A stretch of DNA of 64,000 nt from positions 1-64,000 of the forward strand of contig CAXNAD020000004.1 of the NCBI GenBank assembly GCA_964200185.2. Reading direction: 5' to 3'. The translations under genes and the position numbers were made by a program. The DNA comes from Choristocarpus tenellus KU-1152. Lineage: Eukaryota; Phaeophyceae. The notes beneath the pieces are model-generated. The model searched no databases. It had not been told where the DNA came from and worked only from the letters and a program-made list of their open reading frames with translations. Below are positions 35,894 through 48,282 of this stretch, one piece after another. Position 1 is the stretch's first letter; the number at the start of each line of letters is the position of its first letter.

Positions 35894-38800
35894 GCTAAAA
35901 GCTTGGAAGAGTTGATACAAAGCGGGTGCATGTGACCAAGTACCACACGGATTTCAAGTACCAGTTCCTCCCTCATAATTTGAAAATTCGTACGATAATT
36001 TTGTTGATTTCGGATCCGTAGTGGACTTACGGGATGTGTAACGAATTTCTTACAATATTAGTAGTTGATAGATATATTACAATAAAAGACATGAAGGGAA
36101 GTTCATCACGTAGAACTCCATATCCATACCCCATCCAAAGTCACAAAATCACGTGTCCTTCAACTTCCACCTTCAACCCACCCACTCAACTTTATTGACT
36201 GGTTTCGTTTTGGTGGTCTGATTTTGTTACCCCAGTAAAGATGAGCAGTTTTTGTAGGCCCTTTTCTTTGGAATAATCATACCGCTTGTTGTTGCAAAAC
36301 GCTCACAACAAAAATCAAAGAATTTCAGTAATGGAAGCTAGTGTACACACCATTAACAGGATAGGCAACTAGCTATTAACCAAACAAATTACTGTGTGGC
36401 ATGCCACGCATTTTTAGGAACTTAGATCTAGAACTCAACATATTAATATGTATGCAGCATGTGTGTAGTATATATTTATGGCTGTTCAAAGCAATTGTTG
36501 GGTTGTTGGTTTGAGCACAGCGATAGGATTTAACCATGCAGAAAGAATTGTAGCCATACCACACACACGAGTTATTGGGGTACTACAGCCCGCTACTGCA
36601 CTTTGATCCTCTTGGTTGTGCCCATGACAAGAAGGGAGGAAATTTGTTCGACCACCTGTGGAGATTAATCCCATCCAGAGTCGCCTCCTTGACTAAAGGG
36701 AATTAAAATATATTCTAGTATGGGAATATTGCAGTTGGCAGGGTTGGTGGCGGCTTAGTCTCCGGCCAAGGACCCTCTCGCTCACCACGCATGGGGATGG
36801 GATGAGAAAAAAAGACAGGCTGGAGGGGGGCTGTGATAGAGGAAATTTGTTTTGGGGACATTTCAAATATATTCCATATTCTGTAGGAAAAGGGTGAGGT
36901 AGAATTCCTTCTTGTTAAAAAACATTAGACAAAGTCAAATAGCATGTTGTCCTACTTGTTGGAAACTATCACCATCAACCCATCAATATACGGAGTGGTA
37001 GTATATTCCCTTGAGATATATTAGGGTTAGGGATTCTTCTGTTTTTTCTTTCAATGTTTGCTGCAAGAAGGGAACATGTTGGAGTGAACATGATTTTTTT
37101 TCTCAATCAAATTTGTTGCAACAACGATGCGCTGCCTCTGCTGAATTCAACACCCCTCTCCACAGCAAACAGACAGTAGCATATACTGTGGATAAATAGG
37201 TACCCCTCAGGTTGGGTACTGGAGGCCAACTGTGACTTCAGTCTAGCTTCCCACCCTCCATGTATATTCCCTCTAGGGTACAGAATTGAGCCCTGCACAA
37301 AAAATACTTGAACATTGTTGCACACACACATAGATTTTTGTTCAGCATCCTCCAACACATACCTTTCAGAAATGCGATCTGACCTTCAGTTAATGGTGGG
37401 AGAGTGGAACACCAACTACTCAGCAGGGTCGCATTGCCAATTTCCTCGCCACTCACCGTTGAACTTACGAATAACCCTCACCCAGGGTGCCTCGTAGGTA
37501 TCACCTAATATTGAAGACGATTATGAGGATCAAATATTAGTGGCAAGAGAATTCTGTTGGAGGCAATCTCTGGTATATTGTAGGAATTGAAGGGCTGTGC
37601 TAAAGTATGGAGCCTATTTTCTTCCCTGCTTTACTATTGGGTCCAAAAATAGTTTTGACTGCACTAGGCTGAATCTTACATAATATAACGTAAAGCATTA
37701 CATATGCATGTTGATGTAGGAACCTACTAGCACTTGATACTCGACAAATATGTTCAAACCTTAGACTATGCTTCATGTGTCTATTGTAATTGTCTGAACA
37801 TAATCCTGGGGATTGTACCGTCTGTGGTAAGAGGCACCACATACTGCACCACTTCTTATACTTGATTATCAACTGTTGCACTACGACCAATTACGCTGCC
37901 TCTGTTTATGCCTTGAGTGCTGGGTTCAGCACTCCATCCACTTGTTGATATCCACCTCCTTCCTCAAATCATTGTGCTCGAAGTTTTGTTTGACGATCCC
38001 TGCATGATTATTTTGACGCCACAAAATTATTTCTCCTTTGATGATATCAACTTCGAGTGTGCACGCCAGCGTTGGCTCTTGGTCTCTAATCTAGATAAAG
38101 CGAGTGGTCTCTAATCTAGATAAAGCGAGTGGGCCATGCCCACACAGCTAAATCTTACCAGCAGAAAAGGAAAATACAAGGGAACAGCAATGCTCACCAC
38201 CCACTATACACCGATTATTTTGTATATCCAAGTACTTCATTACAATCCTAGGGAATACAATAATGGAGGCGGCTATAGACAATAGGATAAGTCACTACAC
38301 ATATTTACATAAAACATGTGTTTGGTTATGTCATTACTCCTACGAGGGAAAGCTCTGTCGTCTCTGCTATCCATGAGCAACTGTCATGAACGAGACCCAC
38401 TAACACAAAGGTGTACTATTGTACCCCGAGTGGATTATAGATGATATCACTAATACCGTCCATGTGGCTTGGATCCCAACCGGTCCTAAAATTGATACAC
38501 AAATGATTCAACAGTCAATCCTTGATGTGCCAATCACATTTATGGTCAATGGTAGGAGTTGACATGGACATCTTCTCAACCCGTCCAGCAGTGTGGGGCT
38601 CTACATACACACTCGACCATGCGATATCTTCTGTCCTTGGCTATATGCTATCCTTTGCTCCTTTCAATAGCACAATTGATTCAGTTATTTGTATGTGCTT
38701 GTATGTGAAGGAAGGTGGTTGCCTATACCTGTATATTTTATAGGGGGGTGCATATTCTGTGTACATTCGCTGTCTGTTGGGTTCTTTTAGTTATCCTTTC

Positions 38801-40028
38801 CTTGTACAAAATGTAGCACACAACAGAATGATGATGTTGAAATGCTTCCTCTTCTAGATAAATAAGCATGACAGAAAAGAAACAATAGACTAACCGTTGT
38901 AATGGCAGTCTAGAGCACTACTTTATTATAATACTAGTCTTTATTACCACTATAAATACGATTAGGGTAGTAATGGTTCTATTTGTTCAGAGTCAGTAAC
39001 CTACATAGCAATTTATCAATCATGACAAATACTACACTAGAGACACACTGTTGCCTCGGACTCAATATGCGGGGATTGTTTGCTTGCTTTCCCATGGCTC
39101 TGGCAGCAACTATTGATTTCATACCAAATATATGTTGAATGCTCATATTACAAATGCTACACTTGTATGACATACTAAGTAGGTCCTAGTCTCACTGACC
39201 TCAGCCGTGAAAATCTCATCACTCAACCAACCTCCAGAAAAATGTAATAGTCAACATGTTTGAGCAGTACTTGATAGTCCTGTAATATTGTGAGAAATAG
39301 ACAAGTACAACTTGTTGCAATTTGAGAAACTTAAATTGCCTGTTTCACAAGTTATCTATGGTGAACACCTGACCATTCCAATTGAGAGCTCTACTAATTT
39401 CAAGACTGTCACAAATATAGTGTAAGTGAGTCATGGCAGGAAGAGAGGCACAAATATAACTTGAAATGAGTCGCAAACATCTACAGAATTGGAAAAAAAC
39501 AAACTCTGGCCTCTTCTAACTGATGTATATACAAGACAAACAAGCATTTAGTTGATCCTCAATGAGCCACTATGTAGTATCTACATGAACACTCAACTGC
39601 TGTTAAAAGTACTTCGTTCTAACCCGTATCAGCTGTGGCAGAAGATTTAACCATCAAGTCCAACAACAACATACAGGATATAGTGGAAGGCAGCATACAA
39701 AAACACAACAAGCTTAACATGGAGAGCACTCGACAAGAGCTGTAACCAGATCCTTTTACTAGTACACAGGTATGGTAGTAGTGCACCACGACTAATCGAT
39801 TTGTAATCATTAGCCACCACAACATGTCCTATGGCACCATCAAACAAGTGCCAACATAATAATAATAGATGTGAGTCATAAGGTTTACATCAAACTTCAT
39901 CATGCTTACCGCAAGACACCACCTCTTCCGCCTCAATTCATTATACCCCAAACCCTAGCGACCCTCCCATCTCCAAACATGAACAAGTAAAAAATACCGT
40001 ATCCCCTTCCTTTCTACTTGTTCACAAA
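35894..40028. other. No recognised gene; several exon-like stretches
   Basis: This lies between the CEP104 start and the rRNA-processing gene. Four stretches look codon-like but give no recognisable family. (1) Minus, near 37521-37460: GDTYEAPWVRVIRKFN between an acceptor-like TATTAG and a donor CG|GTGAGT. (2) Minus, 38637-38530: starts EDIAWSSVYVEPHTAGRVEK. (3) Plus, 37917-38114, and the opposite strand over the same bases, both open. (4) Plus, 39638-39744: AVAEDLTIKSNNNIQDIVEG and onward to TAA after a CAG. They could belong to one or two divergent or degraded genes. Confidence 0.35.
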
Positions 40029-41514
40029 CTAATCCACTTCTACTCCAGTTTCCTGCAGCAGTGATGAACCCCCTCCTGTTTGCTGTTGCTCCTTTTGCGC
40101 TTGTAACTTTCCAAGAAGATGCTGTATGGTGTGCCTCATAATTGGTTGTCCACCCCGAGTCCGCTTGGATAATAGTGAATGTTGTCTGCGCCTGGTCTTT
40201 TGTCTTTGGTCCTTCTCTTTCTTCTGCTGTTCCTTCTCTTGCTGTTTCTTTTCCACCTCTTGTCTGCGCTTGTCTGCCTTGGCCTTCAAATACACAAGAG
40301 TCAGACAAACCATAGCACCACAAAACACAAACAGCGCTTAACAATACACCCTGTACAAACAGTAGGGGTGTGCCTGTACTGATAAAAAAGAGTGTAGCAG
40401 TGGTACATTACAAACATAATCAAACAAATAGTCATCAGCAGTAGATATGCATTGACGTTATACCAGCGATAAAAACAGTGTGAAGGATTAACTGACTGTA
40501 GTGTCCAACCGTGAGAGAAACTGATGGCATACAAAATGTTTACCTTCTACAATACCATACCATCACCAATAAACCTCAGACGGTCAAACTGACCCACTAA
40601 CCCTTCTACATCTATTATATTCAGTAGAACTCGCTGATCTCTCCGGAATCGGCGAATCACTGCATTCCAGAGTCCATTTCTATCAGAGTTGTGTGAGAAA
40701 ACTGTTGGGCAATGATCAGGAAGGTAGACTGTCGCCATTGCAATAGTGGAAAGAATACAAACGAGAACATCACCAAGGGAAATTGCGACTCTCACTCTCA
40801 CAGAACGTAGCAAAACCACCGTAGACTTACGTCTGCGTTCACTGAGCTATACAACACAGTACTGTCTTGCCTAACTCATTAAAAACTCCTGAGCCTGCAA
40901 AAAAAGAAACAGTCCGGAGTCTTCACCAACAATGAGGGTAGAATGCGTAACCCAATACTCAGTAGCGTTGATGGATCGAGGATAACAACATTACCCCCAT
41001 ACAACACGGGCCAAATTGCCACCCGTAAAACTTCTCCGTAAACAGCATGCACTCACCTTTGCCAATCGGAAAGGATCCGGCTTTGTCCGTTTTTTCACTT
41101 CACCCCCACCCCATTTGCCATTCATTTTCGCTCTTCCCTTGCTATTGTCCCCCCTCTCATCACTTTCCCCCATCACAGGCGTTCCGATGACATCCTCGCG
41201 CTTACGCTTCCTCTTTATGGGTGCCCCACATGACTGTTTGGCTTCATGTCCCCCATCCGTCCCTGTTTCGCCATACGCGCCAGAACCAACCGCCTCCACA
41301 GGTGCACCAGGCCCACCCACGGTATCATTAACGTCTTGAGAAAGACCTTCCCTCTTCAGGAGTTTGGCATATTTTCGCTTCAACTGTGCTTTCTCGAAAA
41401 GTTTCCGCTTATTCGCTACATGAAAGCAATTGACAACGGGGTATCAGGTCTCAAGTTTGATGCTGTACGTAGAAATTTGAAGAGTGCTTGGGTTGCTGAT
41501 ACATTTGGTTGCAT
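40029..41514 (-). CDS. rRNA-processing protein, Fyv7/CCDC59 (TAP26) family
   Basis: Small basic nucleolar protein; yeast Fyv7 is needed for pre-rRNA processing in small-subunit assembly. Exons: 41514-41469, 41415-41057, 40283-40029 (46+359+255 nt, 219 residues); phases 1 and 0 match across both GT-AG introns. The N-terminus is MQPNVSATQALFKFLPNKRK. A charged middle follows, then KPDPFRLAK, which corresponds to the KPDPF motif of CCDC59. A Lys/Glu/Gln-rich coiled coil comes next, and then the diagnostic C-terminal block LLSKRTRGGQPIMRHTIQHL, which matches the family pattern of K-R-T-R-x-G-Q-P. The first exon is short and was recovered only by phase. It is divergent from the ARFRP1 gene, with starts about 930 bp apart. 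Confidence 0.82.
40547..40819 (-). other. 91-codon open frame inside the Fyv7-family intron
   Basis: An open frame on the same strand lies wholly inside the second intron of the rRNA-processing gene. The C-terminal two thirds (MATVYLPDHCPTVFSHNSD, then VLLNIIDVEGLVGQFDRLRF) has balanced composition. I recognise no family and see no clear splice pair that would insert it in phase. It may be chance. Confidence 0.2.
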
Positions 41515-42446
41515 TGTGCGGAAGGAGTGGGAAAGGTAGGGGGTACAAGGAAATTCATCCCCCCTAAGAGATAAGGACAGCCAACAACCGATCAGATCTG
41601 GCGAATTTCTGGGATCAAGTTTCTCAGTTTCCTACAATTTCACTCCTCTTACCCTACGCCGCCCTTCTACTACAGAGATTCCGTTAGGAAACGAACCATA
41701 GCATCACCGGTGGGCAGAACCCACTCTCATAGACACTAGAATATATAGCCTGTTTCGTTGCCTCCACCAAAACTCGGACAACCAACCACTCACAAGATAT
41801 ATCCTGCCAAATTAAGACGATCGCTACCTGCTCTCAGTTCAAGTGACGGGCGAGACTTAAGTACGTAAAGCAATTTGTACTTGTCAACCAAGTATACTTC
41901 TTGATTCCAAGTTTAAAGGTAAGTTGACAAAAACGAAACCTGTTATATTGGAATGGTAGTTGGATGGCAAGGACGAGATGTTGGCAAATACCTTGTTTCT
42001 TCTTTATGAGGCCGTTTGCTGCCCCATTCTTCCCGCTCGCAAACCTTTCTAAAGATAGACCGACTGGGATATTCTTTCTATGTCCCATCCTTACCCTCAG
42101 CCCTCGTTCTCTTTTGTCAAACCTACTTCCAAGATCAACATACCAAGTTTGAAAGAAACCAAAACAAAAAGCCTCCTCAAGCCACACCACACCGTGTCAA
42201 CTACTTCCTACACAAGAAAATAGGAAGTGAGACCTTACCTAGCCCATGTCATCTAGGTTTGCTTTCCTAGCACAAGTCGTCTAGGTTTGCGATCCTCGAC
42301 TCGTCCCTAAACTGTCTCTGTCCCCGCGTTGTAGATCTACGCCTACACTCCTCTTTTCTTGGCTGTCTCGGCAGCAAGGTCTACTGCTGACTTCACGACT
42401 TCAGTATTGCCAAATTGCCATCCAGGCAAAGCTTTTGGACGGAAAG
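41515..42446. promoter_or_regulatory. Divergent intergenic region, rRNA-processing gene / ARFRP1
   Basis: About 930 bp separate the two divergently read start codons. It is not repeat-rich, unlike most of the window, and includes untranslated leader on both sides. A short tandem CTAGGTTTGC lies near 42255-42285. I assign no specific element. Confidence 0.4.
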
Positions 42447-45400
42447 ATGGTAAGCAGTTGCTGATGAAAACGTTCCTAGAAAGTTTAAGTGATGTCACCT
42501 CCATGCAACGGTCTTGGCGTTATACGCACCTTGTTTGTTCCGTCGTTCCGCTCTAGCGGACTAAAGGTTGCCCAAGTCCCACTAGAAGCAAGAATACTTC
42601 TCCTGATAAGGCTATTATTACTGAAGCCTGGTTGCCCTTGGTCGACTTCCCGATCTTCCTTATCCTTCTCTGTCTTTCTAGTTCTCCCTGCTGGCGGGCT
42701 TGTGGAGATATTTATTCTCCAAGACGGAGATTAACGTGCTTATCCTCGGTTTGGACTACGCGGGCAAGACGGTACATAAATGACATATATGTAACTGTTA
42801 AGGGTAGAGCCACCCTCTTTGTTTCCTCCTGATTTGGTGGTTGCGAGAGGGACGACCACTCTCAGGTGTTGATCAAGAGATAACTTCGGAACAAAGACAA
42901 CTTGTACATGTACCCCACTCACTGAATTATACATGTAGTATTGAGGTATCTCGTCTGGGGGGCAGGGCATTGAACCCGTTCTCGTTTCCAACGAGGCCTC
43001 TTCCAAGGGAGGAAAAAATAGGACTGGAGATATTATCGAATGCCAAACTTTTATCAACTTGCCTACTTCGTTCAAATTTCAACCCCAACCCTGACCCTGA
43101 CCCTGACCCTGTGTACTTGAAGTGGTGGCCGGAGGACAGTAAGGTACTAAAGTGCTAAGAGATAGAGTTTTGAAAATATTGCCCAACAAAACCAAGATTC
43201 AATAAACAGTAGTGCAGGGTTAGCTGGGCCCTTGAAACATTACTACCGTTGTTGTTCTTTCCAATGAGATGTGGTACTTGAATCTGGCTATTCATGGAGT
43301 GTCCATCCACTAAGTGTCGGTTGCCCCAATGTGGTGCTACCTCAGACCCTCCTGGAACAAATGAAGGGCTTGTTTAAGAAAGTACAGGGCATTCCACCAT
43401 CCAAGATACCACCCACTGTGGGACTCAATGGTGAGCATGTACAGCCTTGTTGAGTATATTGAAGGTTGTTCGAGCAGGACACCTGAGTCCCTTTGCATTG
43501 TACTGGCAACACTACCTCACTTGTCTCACCTTATGCTCTCTGTTAACTCTCTTTCTCTCACCCCACACTTTGTCTTTTCCATATGCTTGGCTCAATGCTA
43601 CCTAGTGGGGAAAATGGACTTTGGGGGCTGTAAGCTGACCTTTTGGGACCTGGGAGGACAGGTGTGTTGGAACTGCTTGGACCCTTGCATTTGCAGCAGG
43701 TTGTGCTGCAACTGAGGGAGGGGTAAGACTGATTTGTGTAGCATGTGCCCATAGCCCTGCATTATGCCCTCACACTCAGTATACTTAATACAGGCAATGC
43801 TGAGAAGTATGTTGTGTTGTGTTGTGTTGTGTTGTGTTGGATGTTTCAGGTGCGAGTAAGATCACTGTGGGAGAAGTATTATGCTGATGCAAATGGATTC
43901 ATCTTTGTCATGGATTCTGCAGATGTGGGGAGGTTTGAGGAAGCACGAATGGCCTTTGGTGAGTTTCCTGTCCATGGTTAAATTTTGTTACTGGATTATT
44001 ATTGCATTGCTCTCCTAACGTTTCTGTCTTGTGCCTACCAAGCCAATCGAAAAAGAACCATTACAAAGATGGTATTATTGTTCTTAATCACACTCACTTT
44101 TTGTGAAGTGGATATTAATAGGATGAAATGAGTCGGGTCATTTTGTCGGCAAGCAAGGTTGCAAAATCCATCTATACGATTGCTGTATTTTTCCTGTTTC
44201 TGCTTAAGCTCAGTGAGCCTGATGGACTGCTTGGCAAGATATTTATCTTAAATCTCAACTTGTCACCAGTGATTGTCCAATCAATATATATATATGTAAG
44301 TTGAAGATCCCATTTCTGAATTCCCAAGTGATGTTGTAGAAGTAAATATGGTTTGACACACTTTCAGCGGGCACTAAGTGTGAAGATGTGAACATGACCA
44401 TGACCTCCAGTGACAGTAAGGAACCGTAAAATTCTTTCTTGATGGTACTGCGATACTTCAAAATATATTTTACAGAACTGGAAGGCGTGAATGATTACAT
44501 CTTTTCATTGGATATATTTATTACATCTTTTGTTACACCTCCCATTTCTCCAGACAAGCACGAATACAGATGATAGTCCTCTTTCGCTATGGCATTTCTC
44601 CTTGTGTGCATTTGTGTGATGATGGTGCCATTCAAAGTAAAAATTTTGTTTTTGAAGACTTTTTCAATGAAGTCGAAACTGAAGAAGTGGCCTAATTGGT
44701 TTTGCTCACAGTTTTGTGCTGTTGTAGCACTACCCAGTTCTTGTGCTCTCTTGAGGTGTACAAATGCCTTCTCTTCACTGGTGTGACCTAATGACTGATG
44801 TCATACTATCCTTGGAACAATTGTTCAGTTAACCTATACAACAATCTATCACATAGTTCAAGTCTACAGAACTATTATCTGCGAACCAATAGTCAATAGT
44901 CAATAGTCAATAGTCCTGTGGTAAATGTGTAGTTGGGCCTTAGTTGGATTTGATTATTGTGACTGGCATGATACATACAATCTGTGCTGCATTTTGATCA
45001 TGGGTAGGGTAGGATTTATCACCCTATTGATTTTATCATGTGTATTATTGGTATTAATGCTGTATTAATATGACACTTAGTAACCAAGTAGTTAGTAGTT
45101 ACATGATTCCTTGGGGTGGTATCAACTTGGTGTGAATAGTCTGTAGCTTAATGCAGCATCACCCACCGGGAAAGAAATATCCTACACACAATTAATATAA
45201 CGTACCTGTTCATTATTTCAGGTTCAATGAACAGATGCATTTGCGTAAACATTGGAAAGGTGAGGTTCAATGAAGTGGTTATCCGTGATGGGTATTGTGT
45301 GTTGTATGTGTGTGTTATAAGTGTGTTTTAAGTGGTTTTGTATGTACTCCTGTCATGTGATATGTTAATGTAACAGACACTGTGAGAGAGCAGGGGGAGC

Positions 45401-46219
45401 TCCATGGGGTTCCATTGATGATGTTTGCAAATAAGCAAGACTTGCCAGAGGCAATACCAGCGGGGGATATATCTGTACATTTTGATCTACATAAGATCAC
45501 CAAGGTGGCATTTCGCCTGCAGCCTTGCAGTGGCCTCACATGGTGAGTGTGCCTTTATTGCACATCCTACAGCATGATTGACAACCCACTGAACTTTAAC
45601 TTCAATGTCCTGCTACTGCCAAAAAACAAGACTATCAGTCCATCCCCACTCTTGCATCCACTGTGTAAAATTGTGAATGAGATTTTTTTCTGTGATTCAC
45701 ACCTGTAGTGTGATGCACTTCCTCCTGGTATGTGTATGCTGATTTGGCTGATATGATGCTTGCATCGCATTGATGGCAAAAGAGTGTATTTGGTAGGTAG
45801 CCCCTCTTGAACTCTGTTTTTATATACTGTTATCATACAATTTTTTGGTGCCTTGCCTCTCAGCACATTGATAGCCCCGTCAATGCTAGTTTTTTTTTTT
45901 TTTTGATGTGGTGTTGTACTCGTATCAATACTTTATTCATATTGTAATATTCATATCAATACTATATTCATATCAATACTTTATTTATATTGTAATACAA
46001 TGATGTTAAGTCCATGGAACGTGAGTTGGTTGTATGCTGTGTTCAATATAGGAGGCTATTTTACATGTAACAATAATGATTTTGGTGTTGTTGATTGCTG
46101 TTGCTTTTCAATCTTCCCGTTGTTGTTGATTGCTCCTCCTTGCTAGTGATGGGATCACAGAAGGCATACAGTGGATGGTGGAAGAGGCCAAACGGCGAGC
46201 TCGACGGATGGACAAATAG
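42447..46219 (+). CDS. ARFRP1: ARFRP1/Arl3p-type small GTPase
   Basis: ARF-related GTPase of the trans-Golgi, upstream of ARL1 and golgin recruitment in yeast and animals. Exons: 42447-42449, 42682-42771, 43346-43430, 43606-43661, 43850-43958, 45377-45542, 46147-46219; 582 nt, 193 residues (human 201), all phases consistent. G-box motifs: GLDYAGKT (P-loop), PPTVGLN (switch I), FWDLGGQ (switch II), ANKQDLPEA (base binding), PCSGLTCDG (SA-type). ARFRP1 signatures are LLAGLWRYLF at the N-terminus and GIQWMVEEAKRR at the C-terminus. It starts Met-Phe with no Gly2, so it cannot be myristoylated; yeast Arl3p also starts Met-Phe and is N-acetylated by NatC for Golgi targeting. The first coding exon contains only the ATG. 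Confidence 0.92.
43083..43111. repeat. CCCTGA variant of the telomere-like hexamer
   Basis: CCCCAACCCTGACCCTGACC and following CCCTGACCCTG lie in ARFRP1 intron 2. The homogeneous CCCTGA run looks like CCCTAA after one substitution was spread across units. Confidence 0.75.
43808..43840. repeat. GTTGT pentamer microsatellite
   Basis: Six to seven tandem GTTGT units lie about ten bases before the 3' splice site at 43849 of ARFRP1. Confidence 0.85.
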
Positions 46220-48282
46220 TGGTTGGAGTATTTACTTGGGAAGCAATAGACAGGGGTAGTGCAGGTCCTTGGTCATGTTCTTTTACTCTGTATTTTATAT
46301 TTTATGAAGTAACAGTGATGATAATTATGTATCTATGTACCTGCTGCTAAGACCTTGTGCACAAAATAATACTAATTACTTTTGAATTGTATGGCTATTC
46401 ATAGTGTACCCTACAATTTACCCCAGATCATCAAAAGAATCAATATTTGTTTTCCCTGAAATGGAGCACACTAAAATGCAATGTGGTTTTAGGTGCCACG
46501 TGAACACCAGTACTAAGAAGAAAAAACACTTTTGACCTTGACTGAGTTCAATATGCCCTTTATGACACTATTGTTTAGTATTTGGTTGGGTGAGGGGAGT
46601 ACTTATTGGCCAGACGAGACCTACTTTATTCAGAGCACAGGTGGTATTGTGGTGTGTACAATGGATTTGATTTAATGGAATAATTCTATTGGTGGACAAC
46701 GCTCACCTTTCAGTTTTGACAATATTCCTGTTATACTTAGTTGTGTGTTTATTGTACATTGAGTGACTATTGCAGCATCACACACGATCCTTTCAGACAT
46801 TTGCACAGGGTGTTGTATTAGTACCTCAAAATCCTGAGAGTCTTACAATGCATTAATTTGTCTGGTGATACATTGCTACTACATTTTGGAAGACATTAGT
46901 TGTAGCTGGTGATTGTGAACATCGTTATCAGGTCATACTAGGTCACCTCAAATTTGCAGAACTTGCTACTTCCCTGAAAGCTCAAGAGAACTGGGGTATT
47001 AGATTCTTCAGTTGTGGAGTAGTTATTGGTCCAGGCCTCGCTTTTGGCAGATGAAGTGACACACTTGATATATATATTAAAAAAAAATTCTATGTACACT
47101 GAGGAAGTCTTTTTTTTTGTACTGCCTACAAACAAATATTTAAAAAATATTGTCTATGAAATTATTCAAAGGTATATTGACAGTTGGGGGAATTTAATCA
47201 TGCTGCAAGCAAACTTAAAGACAAATATTTTCGGAGTGGTAATCATAGCCAATGTATAGAAAACTCAAGTTGCATCTAAAGATTCAATTGTAACTGTCAA
47301 GATGTCGAAGTGGTAAAAAAGCAGACATGCTGCTACAAAATAAGCATCATCTGGTGCTTGATGGTGGTGGATGAAGGAGGCCCACAATATTGTGAAGGGA
47401 CACATGTGCAAATATGTAGCTGGTCTTTTCAAATTATGCAGCTACTGTTGATGGTAAGTCAATGATCATGAGTTAATGGGGCAAGGAATTCTCCTTGGCA
47501 ATTCACCTTCGAAACTGTCTTTTGACATTTAATTCATATGCCCAGTTCCACATCTTCTGAAGTCAGTACCATAGGCGAGAAACAGAGACAAAAAGGTATC
47601 TCACTGGAATGATACTAATTAGAATAGTCTTTACATTAAAACCAATAAAAAAGTGTATGCAGTTTTTGACGTTTTGCTTACAATTTGTATGTATGTGGGC
47701 TAAGGTTCTACTACACATAAATGGATGTAGGGATATGGTCACAGACAGGCACCCCAAAATGTATGTGCACTATTACCTCTTCAAACTAATAATAATAAAA
47801 AGTACCGACTAAATGTTACACTAGGACTAATTGTACTGCCTCTGTTCCTGTTGTACTTTTCTCTTGTTGGGTTCAGCACCCCACCCCTACTGCTTCTCGT
47901 TGATCCATGTCCATCCTCGATCTTTGCCCCGCTTTTTTGTGGTATTAGCAAAGAGGATGTGTTCAATCCGTGGTATTCACCACATTCAGTTGGATATAGT
48001 CGAAACCACATACCAGTGTAAAGAAGTCTGGCGTCGAAGGGGTTTGAACCCACGAAAATATAAACAAGTACCCATGAAAGGACAGTATTGAGTACAAGTC
48101 AGAAAATAATTGAACCTCCTTCCTGTACCTTTACATCACAGGTTCCAATCGTTAGTGGACCTGGTCTGGACGTGTTAGTAAAAATTGGTCCAGTATATGT
48201 ATGGACTAGTCCCTTTCTGCGTTCCTCTCTCATTCCCCTATTCCCTGATCTATGTATTTAACATACTTCGACAATTTCAAAT
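46220..48282. other. Intergenic region, no gene recognised
   Basis: This lies between ARFRP1 and the SPOT1-like gene. Open frames are short and AT-rich. The segment 47821-47890 shares blocks (CTGCCTCTGTT and TTGGGTTCAGCAC) in the same order with 37883-37936, suggesting a degraded dispersed repeat. A palindrome GGGTTTGAACCC lies at about 48039-48050. Confidence 0.5.

Noticed and set aside
45240-45279. Possible extra ARFRP1 exon after the CAG at 45221
   Set aside because: It would insert about 13 residues (SMNRCICVNIGK) in phase, but exon 43850-43958 joins 45377-45542 directly with the family-like AFDTVREQGEL, so it is more likely intronic.
48030-48056. tRNA-like B-box (GGTTTGAACCC) near 48040
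   Set aside because: The flanking bases do not form a 5-bp T stem on either strand and no acceptor, D or anticodon stem can be drawn around it.
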